A DNA stretch of 10,821 nucleotides from Flavobacteriaceae bacterium. GTDB lineage: Bacteria > Bacteroidota > Bacteroidia > Flavobacteriales > Flavobacteriaceae. The DNA lies in the NCBI GenBank assembly GCA_013042825.1, contig JABDPL010000311.1, positions 1 through 10,821 of the forward strand, in the 5' to 3' direction. Shown piece by piece: positions 1-7,859 of this stretch. The stretch's first letter is position 1. Each line of letters begins with the position of its first letter. The notes below the pieces were generated by a model, which did not search any database, was not told the DNA's origin, and saw only the letters and a list, made by a program, of their open reading frames with translations. The position numbers were made by a program, and so were the translations under genes.

Positions 1-285
1 GAGGTTGGCCGATTCCTGCCCAATTACCGAACGCTGGCCCAGGAGATCACCCTTTACAACAAGTTTTACGATCTGGTCCTTGCCGTTTGCGCTTAATTTG
101 GAAAGCTTGCAGATACCTTCCTTTATGCAATAAACTCCATTAAGGATCTCCCCTTCCTCGAAGATCAACTCACCTTTCTTGATGAATTTTGAGGTCTTGC
201 AATCAGAAATTCGGACTAACTCCTCCCTTGTCAAGGCTTTCAATGTATTAAATTGCCTAATTATGCATTGTTCGCATTTGCTCAT
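1..285 (-). CDS. Crp/Fnr-family transcriptional regulator, N-terminal part (runs off left edge)
   Basis: Reading the minus strand from the ATG at 285 gives 95 uninterrupted residues to the window edge, starting MSKCEQC. Residues about 30-95 look like the cyclic-nucleotide-binding beta-roll of the Crp/Fnr family: a KKGE-type strand, EEG, a GICKLSKL strand, then a KGDLLGQRS turn. The DNA-binding helix-turn-helix would lie beyond the edge. Cysteines are at 4, 7, 29, 53 and 59. The N-terminal CxxC plus C29 recalls oxygen-sensing Fnr proteins, but the spacing differs from E. coli FNR, so Fe-S binding is only a possibility. The gene is divergent from the cbb3 oxidase cluster, as fnr/fixK genes often are, so it is the obvious candidate regulator of that cluster. 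Family assignment is confident; the sensed signal is inferred. Confidence 0.88.
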   Translation of the reverse strand, partial: MSKCEQCIIRQFNTLKALTREELVRISDCKTSKFIKKGELIFEEGEILNGVYCIKEGICKLSKLSANGKDQIVKLVVKGDLLGQRSVIGQESANL

Positions 286-304
286 ACCAAAATGTAGTGT
301 TAGT

Positions 305-312
305 CAAAAATA
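305..312 (-). promoter_or_regulatory. Candidate -7 promoter box of the Crp/Fnr gene
   Basis: The minus strand reads TATTTTTG, a perfect match to the Bacteroidota -7 consensus TAnnTTTG, 19 bases before the ATG at 285. A start site near base 300 would leave a leader of about 15 bases. The Fnr-like operator at 321-334 begins only 8 bases upstream of this box, so it covers the place where the -33 element would be. That geometry suggests repression rather than activation of this gene. Confidence 0.55.
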
Positions 313-319
313 ATTAAAA

Positions 320-334
320 GATGACAATTATCAT
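320..334. promoter_or_regulatory. Fnr-like operator upstream of ccoI (site A)
   Basis: The near-palindrome ATGACAATTATCAT occupies 321-334, with half-sites ATGAC and ATCAT separated by four bases. This is the 5-4-5 layout of an Fnr box (TTGAT-N4-ATCAA), with the outermost bases changed. The 16 bases 319-334 recur exactly, on the opposite strand, at 10075-10060 before the universal stress gene. A related site lies at 2781-2794. The position between the divergent regulator gene and ccoI suggests control of both. Binding by the neighbouring Fnr-family protein is inferred. Confidence 0.7.
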
Positions 335-356
335 ACTTTAAATAAGTCTAATTAAA

Positions 357-364
357 AACCTTTG
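357..364 (+). promoter_or_regulatory. Candidate -7 promoter box of ccoI
   Basis: AACCTTTG matches TAnnTTTG at five of its six fixed positions. It starts 22 bases after operator site A, the same gap seen at the other two operator/promoter pairs. The implied start is near base 369, with the operator centred about -41.5, the usual position for class II activation by Fnr/Crp proteins. The leader to the ATG at 391 would be about 22 bases. A second weak candidate, TATTTTGA at 371-378, lacks the shared spacing. Confidence 0.5.
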
Positions 365-390
365 CCCCGGTATTTTGAGCGAATAATGAT

Positions 391-2784
391 ATGAATCATA
401 AGGCATGTTATCACTGCGGTGATGATTGTGAACAGCACCCTATTATATTTGAGGATAAACCTTTCTGCTGCCAGGGATGCAAAACCGTATACGAGATTTT
501 CACAGCAAATGAACTCGGCTGCTATTATGACCTGCAAAGCTCACCAGGTGCCATTCCTCCAGAAATTGAGGGTAAATATGATTTTCTTGATAATGCGTCC
601 ATTGGTGATAAGTTATTGGAATTCAAAGATGATAATCTACAGATTGCAACGCTTTACATCCCGCATATTCACTGCAGCTCCTGTATATGGATACTCGAGA
701 ATCTCAATAAGCTGAACGGGGATATCCTGAGCTCACAAGTAAACTTCGGTAAGAAAACCGTTCGCCTGACCTATAAAACAGATGACTTTTCGCTCAGACA
801 GGCAGTAGAATTACTCAGTTCTATCGGTTACGAGCCATATATCAGCCTTGAGAGCTTCGATGGAAAGTCACAGGTCATAGATCGGAAAATCCTTTATAAA
901 ATAGGCATCGCCGGATTTGCCTTCGGAAATGTGATGCTGATGTCCTTTCCAGAGTATTTCGAAGTAGGTGAATTCTGGCTGGAACAATACAAGCACACAT
1001 TCCGCTGGATCATGTTCGCTTTCAGCGTACCGGTTGTTTTCTATGCGGCACAGGATTATTTCATTTCCGCAGTAAAAGGTTTACGGGCAAAACTCCTGAA
1101 CATCGATGTACCTATTGCCCTGGGAATCTCGGTTTTATTCATAAGAAGTACGGCCGAGATTATCTTCGACCTGGGCTCGGGATTCTTCGATAGCCTGACC
1201 GGACTGGTCTTTTTTCTATTGTTAGGAAAATTCTTCCAGCAAAGAACTTATAGCTTCCTATCCTTCGAACGAGATTATAAATCCTATTTCCCTATAGCCG
1301 TGACCCGGATTAGCGGTGGAGCGGAAGAACCTATCCAGGTCTATGAAATAAAGGAAGGTGACCGGCTCCTTATAAGAAATCAGGAATTGTTACCGGTTGA
1401 TGCCATTATGATCAAAGGTGCCGGAATGATAGATTATAGTTTTGTTACAGGTGAATCTGCCCCTGTCTTAAAAAGCTCAGGTGACAAGCTTTATGCGGGT
1501 GGCAAACAAATGTCAGGAGTAATCGAGGTCGAGGCCCTGAATTCAGTTGAGCAAAGTTACCTCACACAGCTCTGGAGCAATGATGTTTTCAGCAAGGACA
1601 AAAATGCCTTATTTACAAATATCACCAATAAGTTGAGTAAGCACTTTACGATTGTGGTCCTGAGTATTGCGATAATATCAGCTGCGTTCTGGCTTTTAAC
1701 CGATCCATCGAAGGCCATGAATGTATTTACAGCAGTTCTGATAATAGCGTGTCCCTGCGCCATAGCACTTTCTGCGCCATTTACGTACGGCAACCTGCTG
1801 CGCATTTTCGGCCGATTGAAATTCTATTTAAAAAATGCGCAGGTGATCGAGCATCTGTCTCGTATCGACAGTATAATTTTTGATAAAACCGGGACTATTA
1901 CAGCAAATGATAAGAGCGAAGCGTCATATGAAGGGGAGCATTTAAATGCAGAAGAAGAACAATTGTTGAAAAACACACTCAGAGGCTCAAACCATCCCCT
2001 ATCTAGATCTTTATATGATCTGCTGGGTGAGCATGATATCGTCACCCTAAATTCATTTGAAGAACAGCCCGGACTTGGAATAGAGGGATCATTGAAGGAA
2101 ACCTCCATGAAAATCGGCTCAGCCAAATTCGTGGGATATAAACCTGAAACAACCCACTTGAATACAAGTGTATATATCAGTCTGAATGATCGATATAAAG
2201 GTAAATTCACCTTTTATAACTCATACAGGAAAGGGCTCTCAAAACTTTTTAATAAGCTCGGAGATGATTACAAGCTCGCTGTACTCTCGGGCGACAATGC
2301 CGGGGAACGCGAAAACCTTAGAAAAATCCTGCCAGGACAGACTAAGTTGATCTTCGATCAGAAACCCGAGGACAAACTTGATTACATCGCTTATCACCAG
2401 AGTGAAGGATCAAAAATCCTGATGGTTGGTGATGGTCTGAATGATGCTGGGGCTTTAGCTCAAAGCGATGTTGGCATTGCTATTTCAGAGAATATCAATG
2501 TATTCTCTCCGGCCTGTGATGCCATTCTGGATGCGTCCAATTTCAATATGATCGATGCCTTTTTAAAAGCATCGAAGTCAGCCGTAACCATCATCAAATG
2601 GAGTTTCCTTTTCTCTTTCCTCTATAACGTCATCGGTCTGTATTTTGCCGTAACGGGAAGGCTGGAGCCGGTAATTGCGGCAATCCTGATGCCCTTGAGC
2701 TCGATTAGCATAGTGGCCTTCACCACAGTAGCCACCTCTGTCCTGGGAAGGCGATTGAAACACAAAAAAGAGATCATAACATGA
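391..2784 (+). CDS. ccoI: Copper-transporting P1B-type ATPase for cbb3 oxidase assembly (CcoI/FixI)
   Basis: This 797-residue protein is a heavy-metal P-type ATPase of the CcoI/FixI branch, which exports copper from the cytoplasm to supply the CuB centre of cbb3 oxidase. Residues 1-45 form a Cys-rich cap (C6, C9, C13, C26, C27, C30, C44) typical of this branch. An HMA-like domain follows with HCSSC at 94-98. The core has about eight membrane segments (around 171-190, 203-220, 240-258, 266-282, 418-438, 444-465, 734-757, 762-782). Catalytic motifs are TGES 353-356, the transport motif CPC 454-456, DKTGT with the phosphorylated Asp 498, the HP pair 535-536 and GDGLND 680-685. All key residues are present. 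Its stop codon lies inside the operator at 2781-2794, and ccoS follows after 60 bases. Confidence is high because both the motifs and the neighbours agree. Confidence 0.96.
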   Translation: MNHKACYHCGDDCEQHPIIFEDKPFCCQGCKTVYEIFTANELGCYYDLQSSPGAIPPEIEGKYDFLDNASIGDKLLEFKDDNLQIATLYIPHIHCSSCIWILENLNKLNGDILSSQVNFGKKTVRLTYKTDDFSLRQAVELLSSIGYEPYISLESFDGKSQVIDRKILYKIGIAGFAFGNVMLMSFPEYFEVGEFWLEQYKHTFRWIMFAFSVPVVFYAAQDYFISAVKGLRAKLLNIDVPIALGISVLFIRSTAEIIFDLGSGFFDSLTGLVFFLLLGKFFQQRTYSFLSFERDYKSYFPIAVTRISGGAEEPIQVYEIKEGDRLLIRNQELLPVDAIMIKGAGMIDYSFVTGESAPVLKSSGDKLYAGGKQMSGVIEVEALNSVEQSYLTQLWSNDVFSKDKNALFTNITNKLSKHFTIVVLSIAIISAAFWLLTDPSKAMNVFTAVLIIACPCAIALSAPFTYGNLLRIFGRLKFYLKNAQVIEHLSRIDSIIFDKTGTITANDKSEASYEGEHLNAEEEQLLKNTLRGSNHPLSRSLYDLLGEHDIVTLNSFEEQPGLGIEGSLKETSMKIGSAKFVGYKPETTHLNTSVYISLNDRYKGKFTFYNSYRKGLSKLFNKLGDDYKLAVLSGDNAGERENLRKILPGQTKLIFDQKPEDKLDYIAYHQSEGSKILMVGDGLNDAGALAQSDVGIAISENINVFSPACDAILDASNFNMIDAFLKASKSAVTIIKWSFLFSFLYNVIGLYFAVTGRLEPVIAAILMPLSSISIVAFTTVATSVLGRRLKHKKEIIT

Positions 2785-2794
2785 TAAATATCAT
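2781..2794. promoter_or_regulatory. Fnr-like operator at the ccoI/ccoS junction (site B)
   Basis: ATGATAAATATCAT has perfectly symmetrical half-sites ATGAT and ATCAT around a four-base spacer. It is the most symmetrical of the three sites and fits the same ATGAY-N4-RTCAT pattern. It overlaps the TGA stop of ccoI at 2782-2784 and is 50 bases before ccoS. Together with the -7 box at 2817-2824 it predicts an internal promoter that would drive the structural genes ccoS-NO-Q-P separately from ccoI. Confidence 0.68.
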
Positions 2795-2816
2795 AAAATT
2801 AAAACTATGCTGAACA

Positions 2817-2824
2817 TAAATTTG
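2817..2824 (+). promoter_or_regulatory. Candidate -7 promoter box of ccoS-ccoNO
   Basis: TAAATTTG is a perfect match to the TAnnTTTG consensus. It begins exactly 22 bases after operator site B, putting the operator centre near -41.5 relative to a start around base 2829. The leader to the ccoS ATG at 2845 would be about 16 bases. The box sits in a 60-base AT-rich gap. Confidence 0.62.
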
Positions 2825-2844
2825 AACCGTAACATTAAACAGGT

Positions 2845-3030
2845 ATGAGTGTTATATACATCTTATTGGCAATAAGCATCCTTGTTGCCATTATCTTCTT
2901 TATAGCCTTTGTTTTCGCAGTAAGAAACGGTCAGTATGACGATAGTTATACACCGTCTGTTCGCATGCTGTTTGAAGACGAAATCGTAAAACACAAAACG
3001 AGAAAACCATCTAAATCCAAAAAAGACTAA
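2845..3030 (+). CDS. ccoS: cbb3-type cytochrome oxidase assembly protein CcoS
   Basis: This 61-residue protein has one membrane helix (about 4-26) followed by a short cytoplasmic tail. The family signature is visible as GQYDD at 29-33 and a PSVRMLFED stretch at 37-45; the last third is Lys-rich. CcoS/FixS is needed for inserting cofactors into the cbb3 catalytic subunit, although its exact biochemical role is not settled. The length is normal for the family. It lies between ccoI and ccoNO, 10 bases from the latter, and probably heads a transcript from the promoter just upstream. Confidence 0.93.
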   Translation: MSVIYILLAISILVAIIFFIAFVFAVRNGQYDDSYTPSVRMLFEDEIVKHKTRKPSKSKKD

Positions 3031-3040
3031 TACAATCATT

Positions 3041-5230
3041 ATGGAAGTCCAACAATTCTATTACGACAACAAAATCGTTAAGAAATTCCTCTATGCGACC
3101 ATTCTTTGGGGTGTAGTTGGAATGCTGGTAGGGCTGCTACTGGCATTCATGTTTATATTTCCAAACCTTACCGACGGGATCTCCTGGCTGAGTTTCGGTC
3201 GTCTAAGACCGTTGCATACCAATGCGGTGATCTTCGCTTTTGTCGGTAATGCGATTTTCGCGGGAGTTTATTATTCTACACAGCGCCTTCTCAAGGCGAG
3301 AATGTTCAGTGATGCCCTTAGCAATATAAATTTTTGGGGCTGGCAACTCATCATTGTGGGGGCAGCATTAACCCTGCCTTTGGGTTTCACAACCTCTAAG
3401 GAATATGCTGAACTGGAGTGGCCGTTCGATATAGCCATTGCCGCAATTTGGGTTGTTTTTGGTTGGAACCTTATCGGTACAATACTCAAGCGTCGCCAAC
3501 GCCATCTGTATGTAGCACTTTGGTTTTACATAGCAACTTTTGTGACGGTTGCGGTGCTTCACATATTCAACAGTCTGGAATTACCGGTAAGCGCCCTTAA
3601 GAGCTATTCGGTTTACGCAGGCGTTCAGGACGCCCTTGTACAATGGTGGTATGGCCACAATGCCGTTGCATTCTTCCTGACCACCCCTTTCCTCGGACTC
3701 ATGTACTATTTCGTGCCAAAAGCAGCCAACAGGCCGGTATACTCTTATCGGCTTTCCATAGTGCACTTCTGGTCTTTGATTTTTATCTATATCTGGGCAG
3801 GTCCGCACCACCTCTTATACACCGCACTTCCCGAGTGGGCACAGAACCTGGGTGTTGCATTCTCAGTAATGCTTATTATGCCTTCATGGGGTGGTATGAT
3901 CAACGGCTTGTTAACCCTGAGAGGGGCCTGGGATAAAGTAAGAACCGATCCCGTACTGAAATTCATGGTGGTTGCTATTACGGGCTATGGTATGGCAACA
4001 TTTGAGGGGCCGATGTTATCATTGAAGAATGTAAATGCTATTGGTCACTTTACCGATTGGATCATCGGTCATGTGCATGTTGGAGCACTGGCCTGGAATG
4101 GCTTCCTCGCCTTCGGAATGATCTATTGGTTAGTGCCGCGATTGTTCAAGACCCGTTTGTTCTCTACTCCTCTGGCAAACTTGCATTTTTGGATAGGAAC
4201 ACTCGGTATCATTATGTACGCCCTGCCCATGTACGTGGCTGGCTTTACACAGGCCAGTATGTGGAAACAATTCAACCCTGACGGCACCTTGGTTTACGGT
4301 AATTTCCTTGAAACCGTAAGTGAGATCATGCCAATGTACTGGATGAGAGCAATAGGGGGTTCTCTTTATGTTATCGGTATCCTTGTTTTGGCCTATAATA
4401 TAATTGCTACTGTACGATCAGGAAGCAAGGTAACCGACGAACTGGCTGAAGCACCTGCACTGGCTCGTGTATCTAAACGACGAGTTGCTGGTGAAGGCCT
4501 GCACACATGGCTGGAAAGAAAACCTATTCAGCTTACAATTCTTGCCACAATAGCCATATTGATCGGAGGAATTGTTCAGATCATTCCGACTATTATGGTT
4601 GAATCGAATATTCCGACTATTTCAAGTGTTAAGCCTTATACGCCTCTGGAACTCGAAGGAAGGGATATCTATATCAGGGAAGGTTGTAACGCCTGTCATT
4701 CACAAATGATCAGGCCATTCCGATCTGAAGTAGAACGCTATGGCGAGTATTCAAAGGCTGGTGAGTTTGTATATGACCACCCATTCTTATGGGGAAGTAA
4801 ACGGACAGGTCCTGACCTGCACCGTATAGGTCAGAAATATTCGAACAACTGGCACCTGAATCATATGTATGATCCGCAAAGTACCTCGCCAAACTCCATC
4901 ATGCCGGCTTATCAATGGTTGATTCGCAGAGAGCTGGATAAATCCCAGACCGAGAAAAAGATGCAGGTAATGGTGAAATTAGGTGTGCCATATTCCGAAG
5001 AAGAAATTGCAGCTGCCCAACAGAGCATGCTGGAACAGGGAACGGCAATCGAAGAAAGCCTTTATACCGATCCTGACTTTGCTGAAACTTACGAGGCCGA
5101 TAAACAGGCTGGTGGACAGGAATTCATCGAGATGCGAAACCGTGAAATTGTAGCCCTTATTGCCTATCTGCAACGACTGGGAACCGATATCAAGGTCAAA
5201 GAAGATCAACAAGTTAATACTCAAAACTAG
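3041..5230 (+). CDS. ccoNO: cbb3-type cytochrome c oxidase, fused subunits I and II (CcoN-CcoO)
   Basis: This 729-residue protein joins the haem-copper catalytic subunit CcoN (about 1-465) to the membrane-anchored cytochrome c CcoO (anchor about 497-518, haem domain about 530-715). It reduces oxygen to water in the cytoplasmic membrane while contributing to proton pumping. Ligands seen in the CcoN part are H59 (low-spin haem), H206, H256 and H257 (CuB), and H344/H346 in a GHVHVG motif (haems). Y250, six residues before H256, is in the position of the cross-linked active-site tyrosine of cbb3 enzymes. The CcoO part has CNACH at 549-553 and a probable axial Met 621 in SIMPAY. In Proteobacteria these are two genes; the fusion is typical of Bacteroidota as far as I know. 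I see no frameshift or missing ligand. Confidence 0.96.
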   Translation: MEVQQFYYDNKIVKKFLYATILWGVVGMLVGLLLAFMFIFPNLTDGISWLSFGRLRPLHTNAVIFAFVGNAIFAGVYYSTQRLLKARMFSDALSNINFWGWQLIIVGAALTLPLGFTTSKEYAELEWPFDIAIAAIWVVFGWNLIGTILKRRQRHLYVALWFYIATFVTVAVLHIFNSLELPVSALKSYSVYAGVQDALVQWWYGHNAVAFFLTTPFLGLMYYFVPKAANRPVYSYRLSIVHFWSLIFIYIWAGPHHLLYTALPEWAQNLGVAFSVMLIMPSWGGMINGLLTLRGAWDKVRTDPVLKFMVVAITGYGMATFEGPMLSLKNVNAIGHFTDWIIGHVHVGALAWNGFLAFGMIYWLVPRLFKTRLFSTPLANLHFWIGTLGIIMYALPMYVAGFTQASMWKQFNPDGTLVYGNFLETVSEIMPMYWMRAIGGSLYVIGILVLAYNIIATVRSGSKVTDELAEAPALARVSKRRVAGEGLHTWLERKPIQLTILATIAILIGGIVQIIPTIMVESNIPTISSVKPYTPLELEGRDIYIREGCNACHSQMIRPFRSEVERYGEYSKAGEFVYDHPFLWGSKRTGPDLHRIGQKYSNNWHLNHMYDPQSTSPNSIMPAYQWLIRRELDKSQTEKKMQVMVKLGVPYSEEEIAAAQQSMLEQGTAIEESLYTDPDFAETYEADKQAGGQEFIEMRNREIVALIAYLQRLGTDIKVKEDQQVNTQN

Positions 5231-5235
5231 AAGTC

Positions 5236-5421
5236 ATGCTGAAATTTGTAAAAAACCATATGGAGAGTATTACCGGGATAGAGATCTATCCGTTGATCTC
5301 CCTGCTGATATTTTTCATCTTCTTTGTTCTGCTGTTCTTGTGGGTGGCCACAGCAAAGAAAGATTATATTAAAACAGTTAGCCAAATTCCATTAGAAAAC
5401 CAAAACGATACAACATTATGA
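5236..5421 (+). CDS. ccoQ: cbb3-type oxidase small subunit CcoQ
   Basis: This 61-residue protein has a short N-terminal stretch, one strongly hydrophobic helix (about 18-38) and a polar C-terminal tail beginning ATAKKDY. Size, topology and position between ccoNO and ccoP identify it as the CcoQ/FixQ-type subunit, which stabilises the oxidase complex. It starts 5 bases after ccoNO. It ends by sharing ATGA with ccoP (4-base overlap), which implies translational coupling. Sequence conservation in this family is low, so the assignment rests largely on context. Confidence 0.85.
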   Translation: MLKFVKNHMESITGIEIYPLISLLIFFIFFVLLFLWVATAKKDYIKTVSQIPLENQNDTTL

Positions 5422-6368
5422 AAAATCTAATTCCATCATATGTTCGGGTACCGGTAATTTTCTTTATCGTTTTTGCCCTGGTTGAGTACTTTATAGATTC
5501 AGGTGAACAACCGGCCTTCATCGAATATCCATCAGTATCGCTGTTCTTGGTTCTGGTCTTATTGATACTGATCGCTATAGAGGCTATAATCGGATCGTTG
5601 GAGAATGTGATGTATCAAACCATGGATGAGGCCAGTAAAGCCAGATATGTTGAAGCTAAGAACAGGCTTCCGGAATTTAAATGGCTGAATAAGATATACA
5701 AGTCCCTTACAAGGTCTAAGCCAATTACTCAGGAATCCGATATAATTATCGATCACGATTATGATGGCATTAAGGAATTGGATAATTCCTTGCCACCATG
5801 GTGGGTATGGGGATTTTATGTCACGATCGCCTTCGCAGCCGTTTATCTTATACGATTTCACATTTTTGACGGTAAGAACCAGATCGAGGAATTGGCCTTT
5901 GAATATGAACAGGCTGAAAAGGCCATAGAAGAATACAAAAAAACCGCAAAAGACCTGGTAGATTTCAATACAGTTGAACTTTTAGCCGATGCAGCTGATC
6001 TGAGTAACGGTAAAAAGATATTTGAAACCAACTGCGTTGTCTGTCACATGGCCGATGGTGGTGGAGGGATTGGCCCGAACCTGACCGATGAATACTGGAT
6101 ATCCGGTGGCGGGATTAAGAACGTATTTAAAACAGTTTCTGAAGGGGGACGTGATGGCAAGGGCATGGTGGCCTGGAAGAACAGTTTAAAACCATCTGAA
6201 ATAGCACAGGTCTCAAGTTATCTGCTTCAGTTCCAGGGAACCACTCCGGCTAAACCCAAGGCTGCGGAAGGCGACATATGGGTTGATCCCGATGCAGAGG
6301 CCGCTCCTGATACTGAAGCTGAAACCAACACGGTGGCCGTCGATACGACCGCTGTTAGTTCGGAATAA
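5418..6368 (+). CDS. ccoP: cbb3-type oxidase cytochrome c subunit CcoP, single-haem form
   Basis: This 316-residue protein has two N-terminal membrane segments (about 9-27 and 39-60), then a CcoP N-terminal-type segment with LDNSLPPWW at 121-129 and a third helix (about 130-147). A charged, probably helical linker (about 152-185) follows, then one cytochrome c domain (about 195-273) with CVVCH at 206-210 and a probable axial Met 250 in GKGMVAW. It passes electrons from soluble or membrane cytochromes to CcoO/CcoN. Classical CcoP carries two CxxCH motifs; only one is present here, and no second is hidden in the frame. Residues 276-316 form an acidic Ala/Asp/Glu/Thr-rich tail of low complexity. 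It overlaps ccoQ by 4 bases. Confidence 0.94.
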   Translation: MKNLIPSYVRVPVIFFIVFALVEYFIDSGEQPAFIEYPSVSLFLVLVLLILIAIEAIIGSLENVMYQTMDEASKARYVEAKNRLPEFKWLNKIYKSLTRSKPITQESDIIIDHDYDGIKELDNSLPPWWVWGFYVTIAFAAVYLIRFHIFDGKNQIEELAFEYEQAEKAIEEYKKTAKDLVDFNTVELLADAADLSNGKKIFETNCVVCHMADGGGGIGPNLTDEYWISGGGIKNVFKTVSEGGRDGKGMVAWKNSLKPSEIAQVSSYLLQFQGTTPAKPKAAEGDIWVDPDAEAAPDTEAETNTVAVDTTAVSSE

Positions 6369-6371
6369 CAA

Positions 6372-6403
6372 ATCAGATATTTTCCAACCAAAACATATCT
6401 GAT
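6372..6403 (+). other. 9-bp inverted repeat (RNA hairpin) between ccoP and ccoG
   Basis: ATCAGATAT at 6372-6380 is exactly complementary to ATATCTGAT at 6395-6403, with a 14-base loop. It starts 4 bases after the ccoP stop, within the 66-base gap before ccoG. No run of T follows, so it does not look like a full intrinsic terminator. It could stabilise the 3' end of the structural-gene message, act as a processing point or weak attenuator, or be a DNA operator. The stem is AT-rich, so the RNA fold would be only moderately stable. Confidence 0.5.
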
Positions 6404-6434
6404 AGTTAAGGTATAACGGGAAATAAACACGCTT

Positions 6435-7859
6435 TTGGAAACAAGTGATCAGGAAGTATTTCGGGATTCGATTGCCACCGTTACTAAAGAGGGTAAACGG
6501 GCCTATATAATTCCGAAGAAACCGAGTGGCAGGTATTGGGAAAGACGTAAGATCGTAAGCTACTTCTTACTGGCATTCTTGTTCGCCTCCCCATTTATAA
6601 AAATTGATGGTAATCAATTCCTGATGTTCAACGTGCTTGAACGCAAGTTCAATATTTTCGGTTTTCCATTCTGGCCCCAGGATTTTCACCTGTTCGTGAT
6701 CTCAATGATCATCGGTGTTATTTTCGTGACCTTGTTCACCGTTGGCTTCGGAAGGATCTTCTGCGGATGGGTTTGTCCGCAAACCATCTTTATGGAGATG
6801 GTGTTTCGCAGAATTGAATTCTGGATCGATGGTGACCGGAATAAACAAAGAAAACTGAGGAATCAACCCTGGAATGGAGAAAAGATCAGAAAACGTCTTT
6901 TTAAATATTTTGTCTTCCTGCTTATCTCATTCCTGATTGCCAACATTTTTGTAGCCTATCTCATCGGCAGTGATAAGCTTGTCAGATATATCGTTGACGG
7001 GCCATCTGAACACCTTGGAACATTTTTCCCATTGGTGATTTTTACCGGTGTATTTTATTTCGTCTTTGCCTGGTTCAGAGAACAGGTTTGTATCATCGCA
7101 TGCCCTTATGGCCGATTACAAGGTGTGCTGTTAGACACGAAATCAATAATCGTGGCATACGATCACAAACGGGGTGAGGGTACGGCTGGTAGAAAAAAAT
7201 TCAGGAAAGGTGAGGATCGCGATGCCCTGGGACATGGCGATTGTATCGATTGTTTTCAATGTGTACATGTTTGTCCAACCGGGATTGATATTCGAAATGG
7301 AACCCAGTTAGAGTGCGTTAATTGTACCGCATGCATCGATGAGTGTGATGCGATAATGGATAAGATCGACAAACCACGCGGATTGATCAGATATGCCAGT
7401 GAGGAGAATATCGAGAAGAATGTGAAGTTCAGGCTTACGGCACGAATGAAAGGCTATATCGCTGTATTGACCATCCTAATAGGTGTCCTCGTGGGGATGT
7501 TAGCCTTGAGGAATGATGTTGAGGCCAGGATTTTGAGGTTGCCCGGAACGCTTTACGAGAAGAAAGACAACAACATTATCAGCAATGTTTTTGGCTATAA
7601 ATTGATCAACAAAACGACCAAGGAAATCGAAGATATTTCTTTTAAACTGCGTAAATCAGACGGAGATATAAAAGTGGTCTCGGCTAATGAGTCCTTTAAC
7701 GTTCCTGAGCAGGGTATTGCAGAGGGAACCTTATTTATCGAGATTAAACAAAACGAATTGCAAGGTGATAAGAACAAATTAACAGTTGAAGTTTATAGTG
7801 GCGATGAGATGATCGAAACTACAACCGTTAATTTCATTGGGCCTCGCAGCTATAACTAA
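6435..7859 (+). CDS. ccoG: cbb3 oxidase accessory Fe-S protein / copper reductase CcoG (RdxA/FixG)
   Basis: This 474-residue membrane Fe-S protein of the CcoG/RdxA family is reported in other bacteria to reduce Cu(II) to Cu(I) for cbb3 assembly. It has about five membrane helices (around 42-55, 84-106, 158-178, 194-213, 339-358). There are two Cys pairs beside membrane helices (C110/C114 and C219/C223) and two ferredoxin-type clusters: C270, C273, C276, C280 and C294, C297, C300, C304. The second ends CD rather than the usual CP. Residues 370-474 form a periplasmic Ig-like domain. The start is taken as TTG at 6435, because the FRDSI-xxxx-KEGKR opening is the usual N terminus and no ATG lies nearby in frame. 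It is followed by ccoH after 7 bases. Confidence 0.94.
   Translation: METSDQEVFRDSIATVTKEGKRAYIIPKKPSGRYWERRKIVSYFLLAFLFASPFIKIDGNQFLMFNVLERKFNIFGFPFWPQDFHLFVISMIIGVIFVTLFTVGFGRIFCGWVCPQTIFMEMVFRRIEFWIDGDRNKQRKLRNQPWNGEKIRKRLFKYFVFLLISFLIANIFVAYLIGSDKLVRYIVDGPSEHLGTFFPLVIFTGVFYFVFAWFREQVCIIACPYGRLQGVLLDTKSIIVAYDHKRGEGTAGRKKFRKGEDRDALGHGDCIDCFQCVHVCPTGIDIRNGTQLECVNCTACIDECDAIMDKIDKPRGLIRYASEENIEKNVKFRLTARMKGYIAVLTILIGVLVGMLALRNDVEARILRLPGTLYEKKDNNIISNVFGYKLINKTTKEIEDISFKLRKSDGDIKVVSANESFNVPEQGIAEGTLFIEIKQNELQGDKNKLTVEVYSGDEMIETTTVNFIGPRSYN

Noticed and set aside
371..378. TATTTTGA as an alternative ccoI -7 box
   Set aside because: It fits TAnnTTTG less well in its last positions and breaks the 22-base operator spacing shared by the three sites.
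1824..2210. 128-codon open frame on the minus strand within ccoI
   Set aside because: It lies wholly inside the P-type ATPase catalytic region, whose motifs are intact; no sign of an independent gene.
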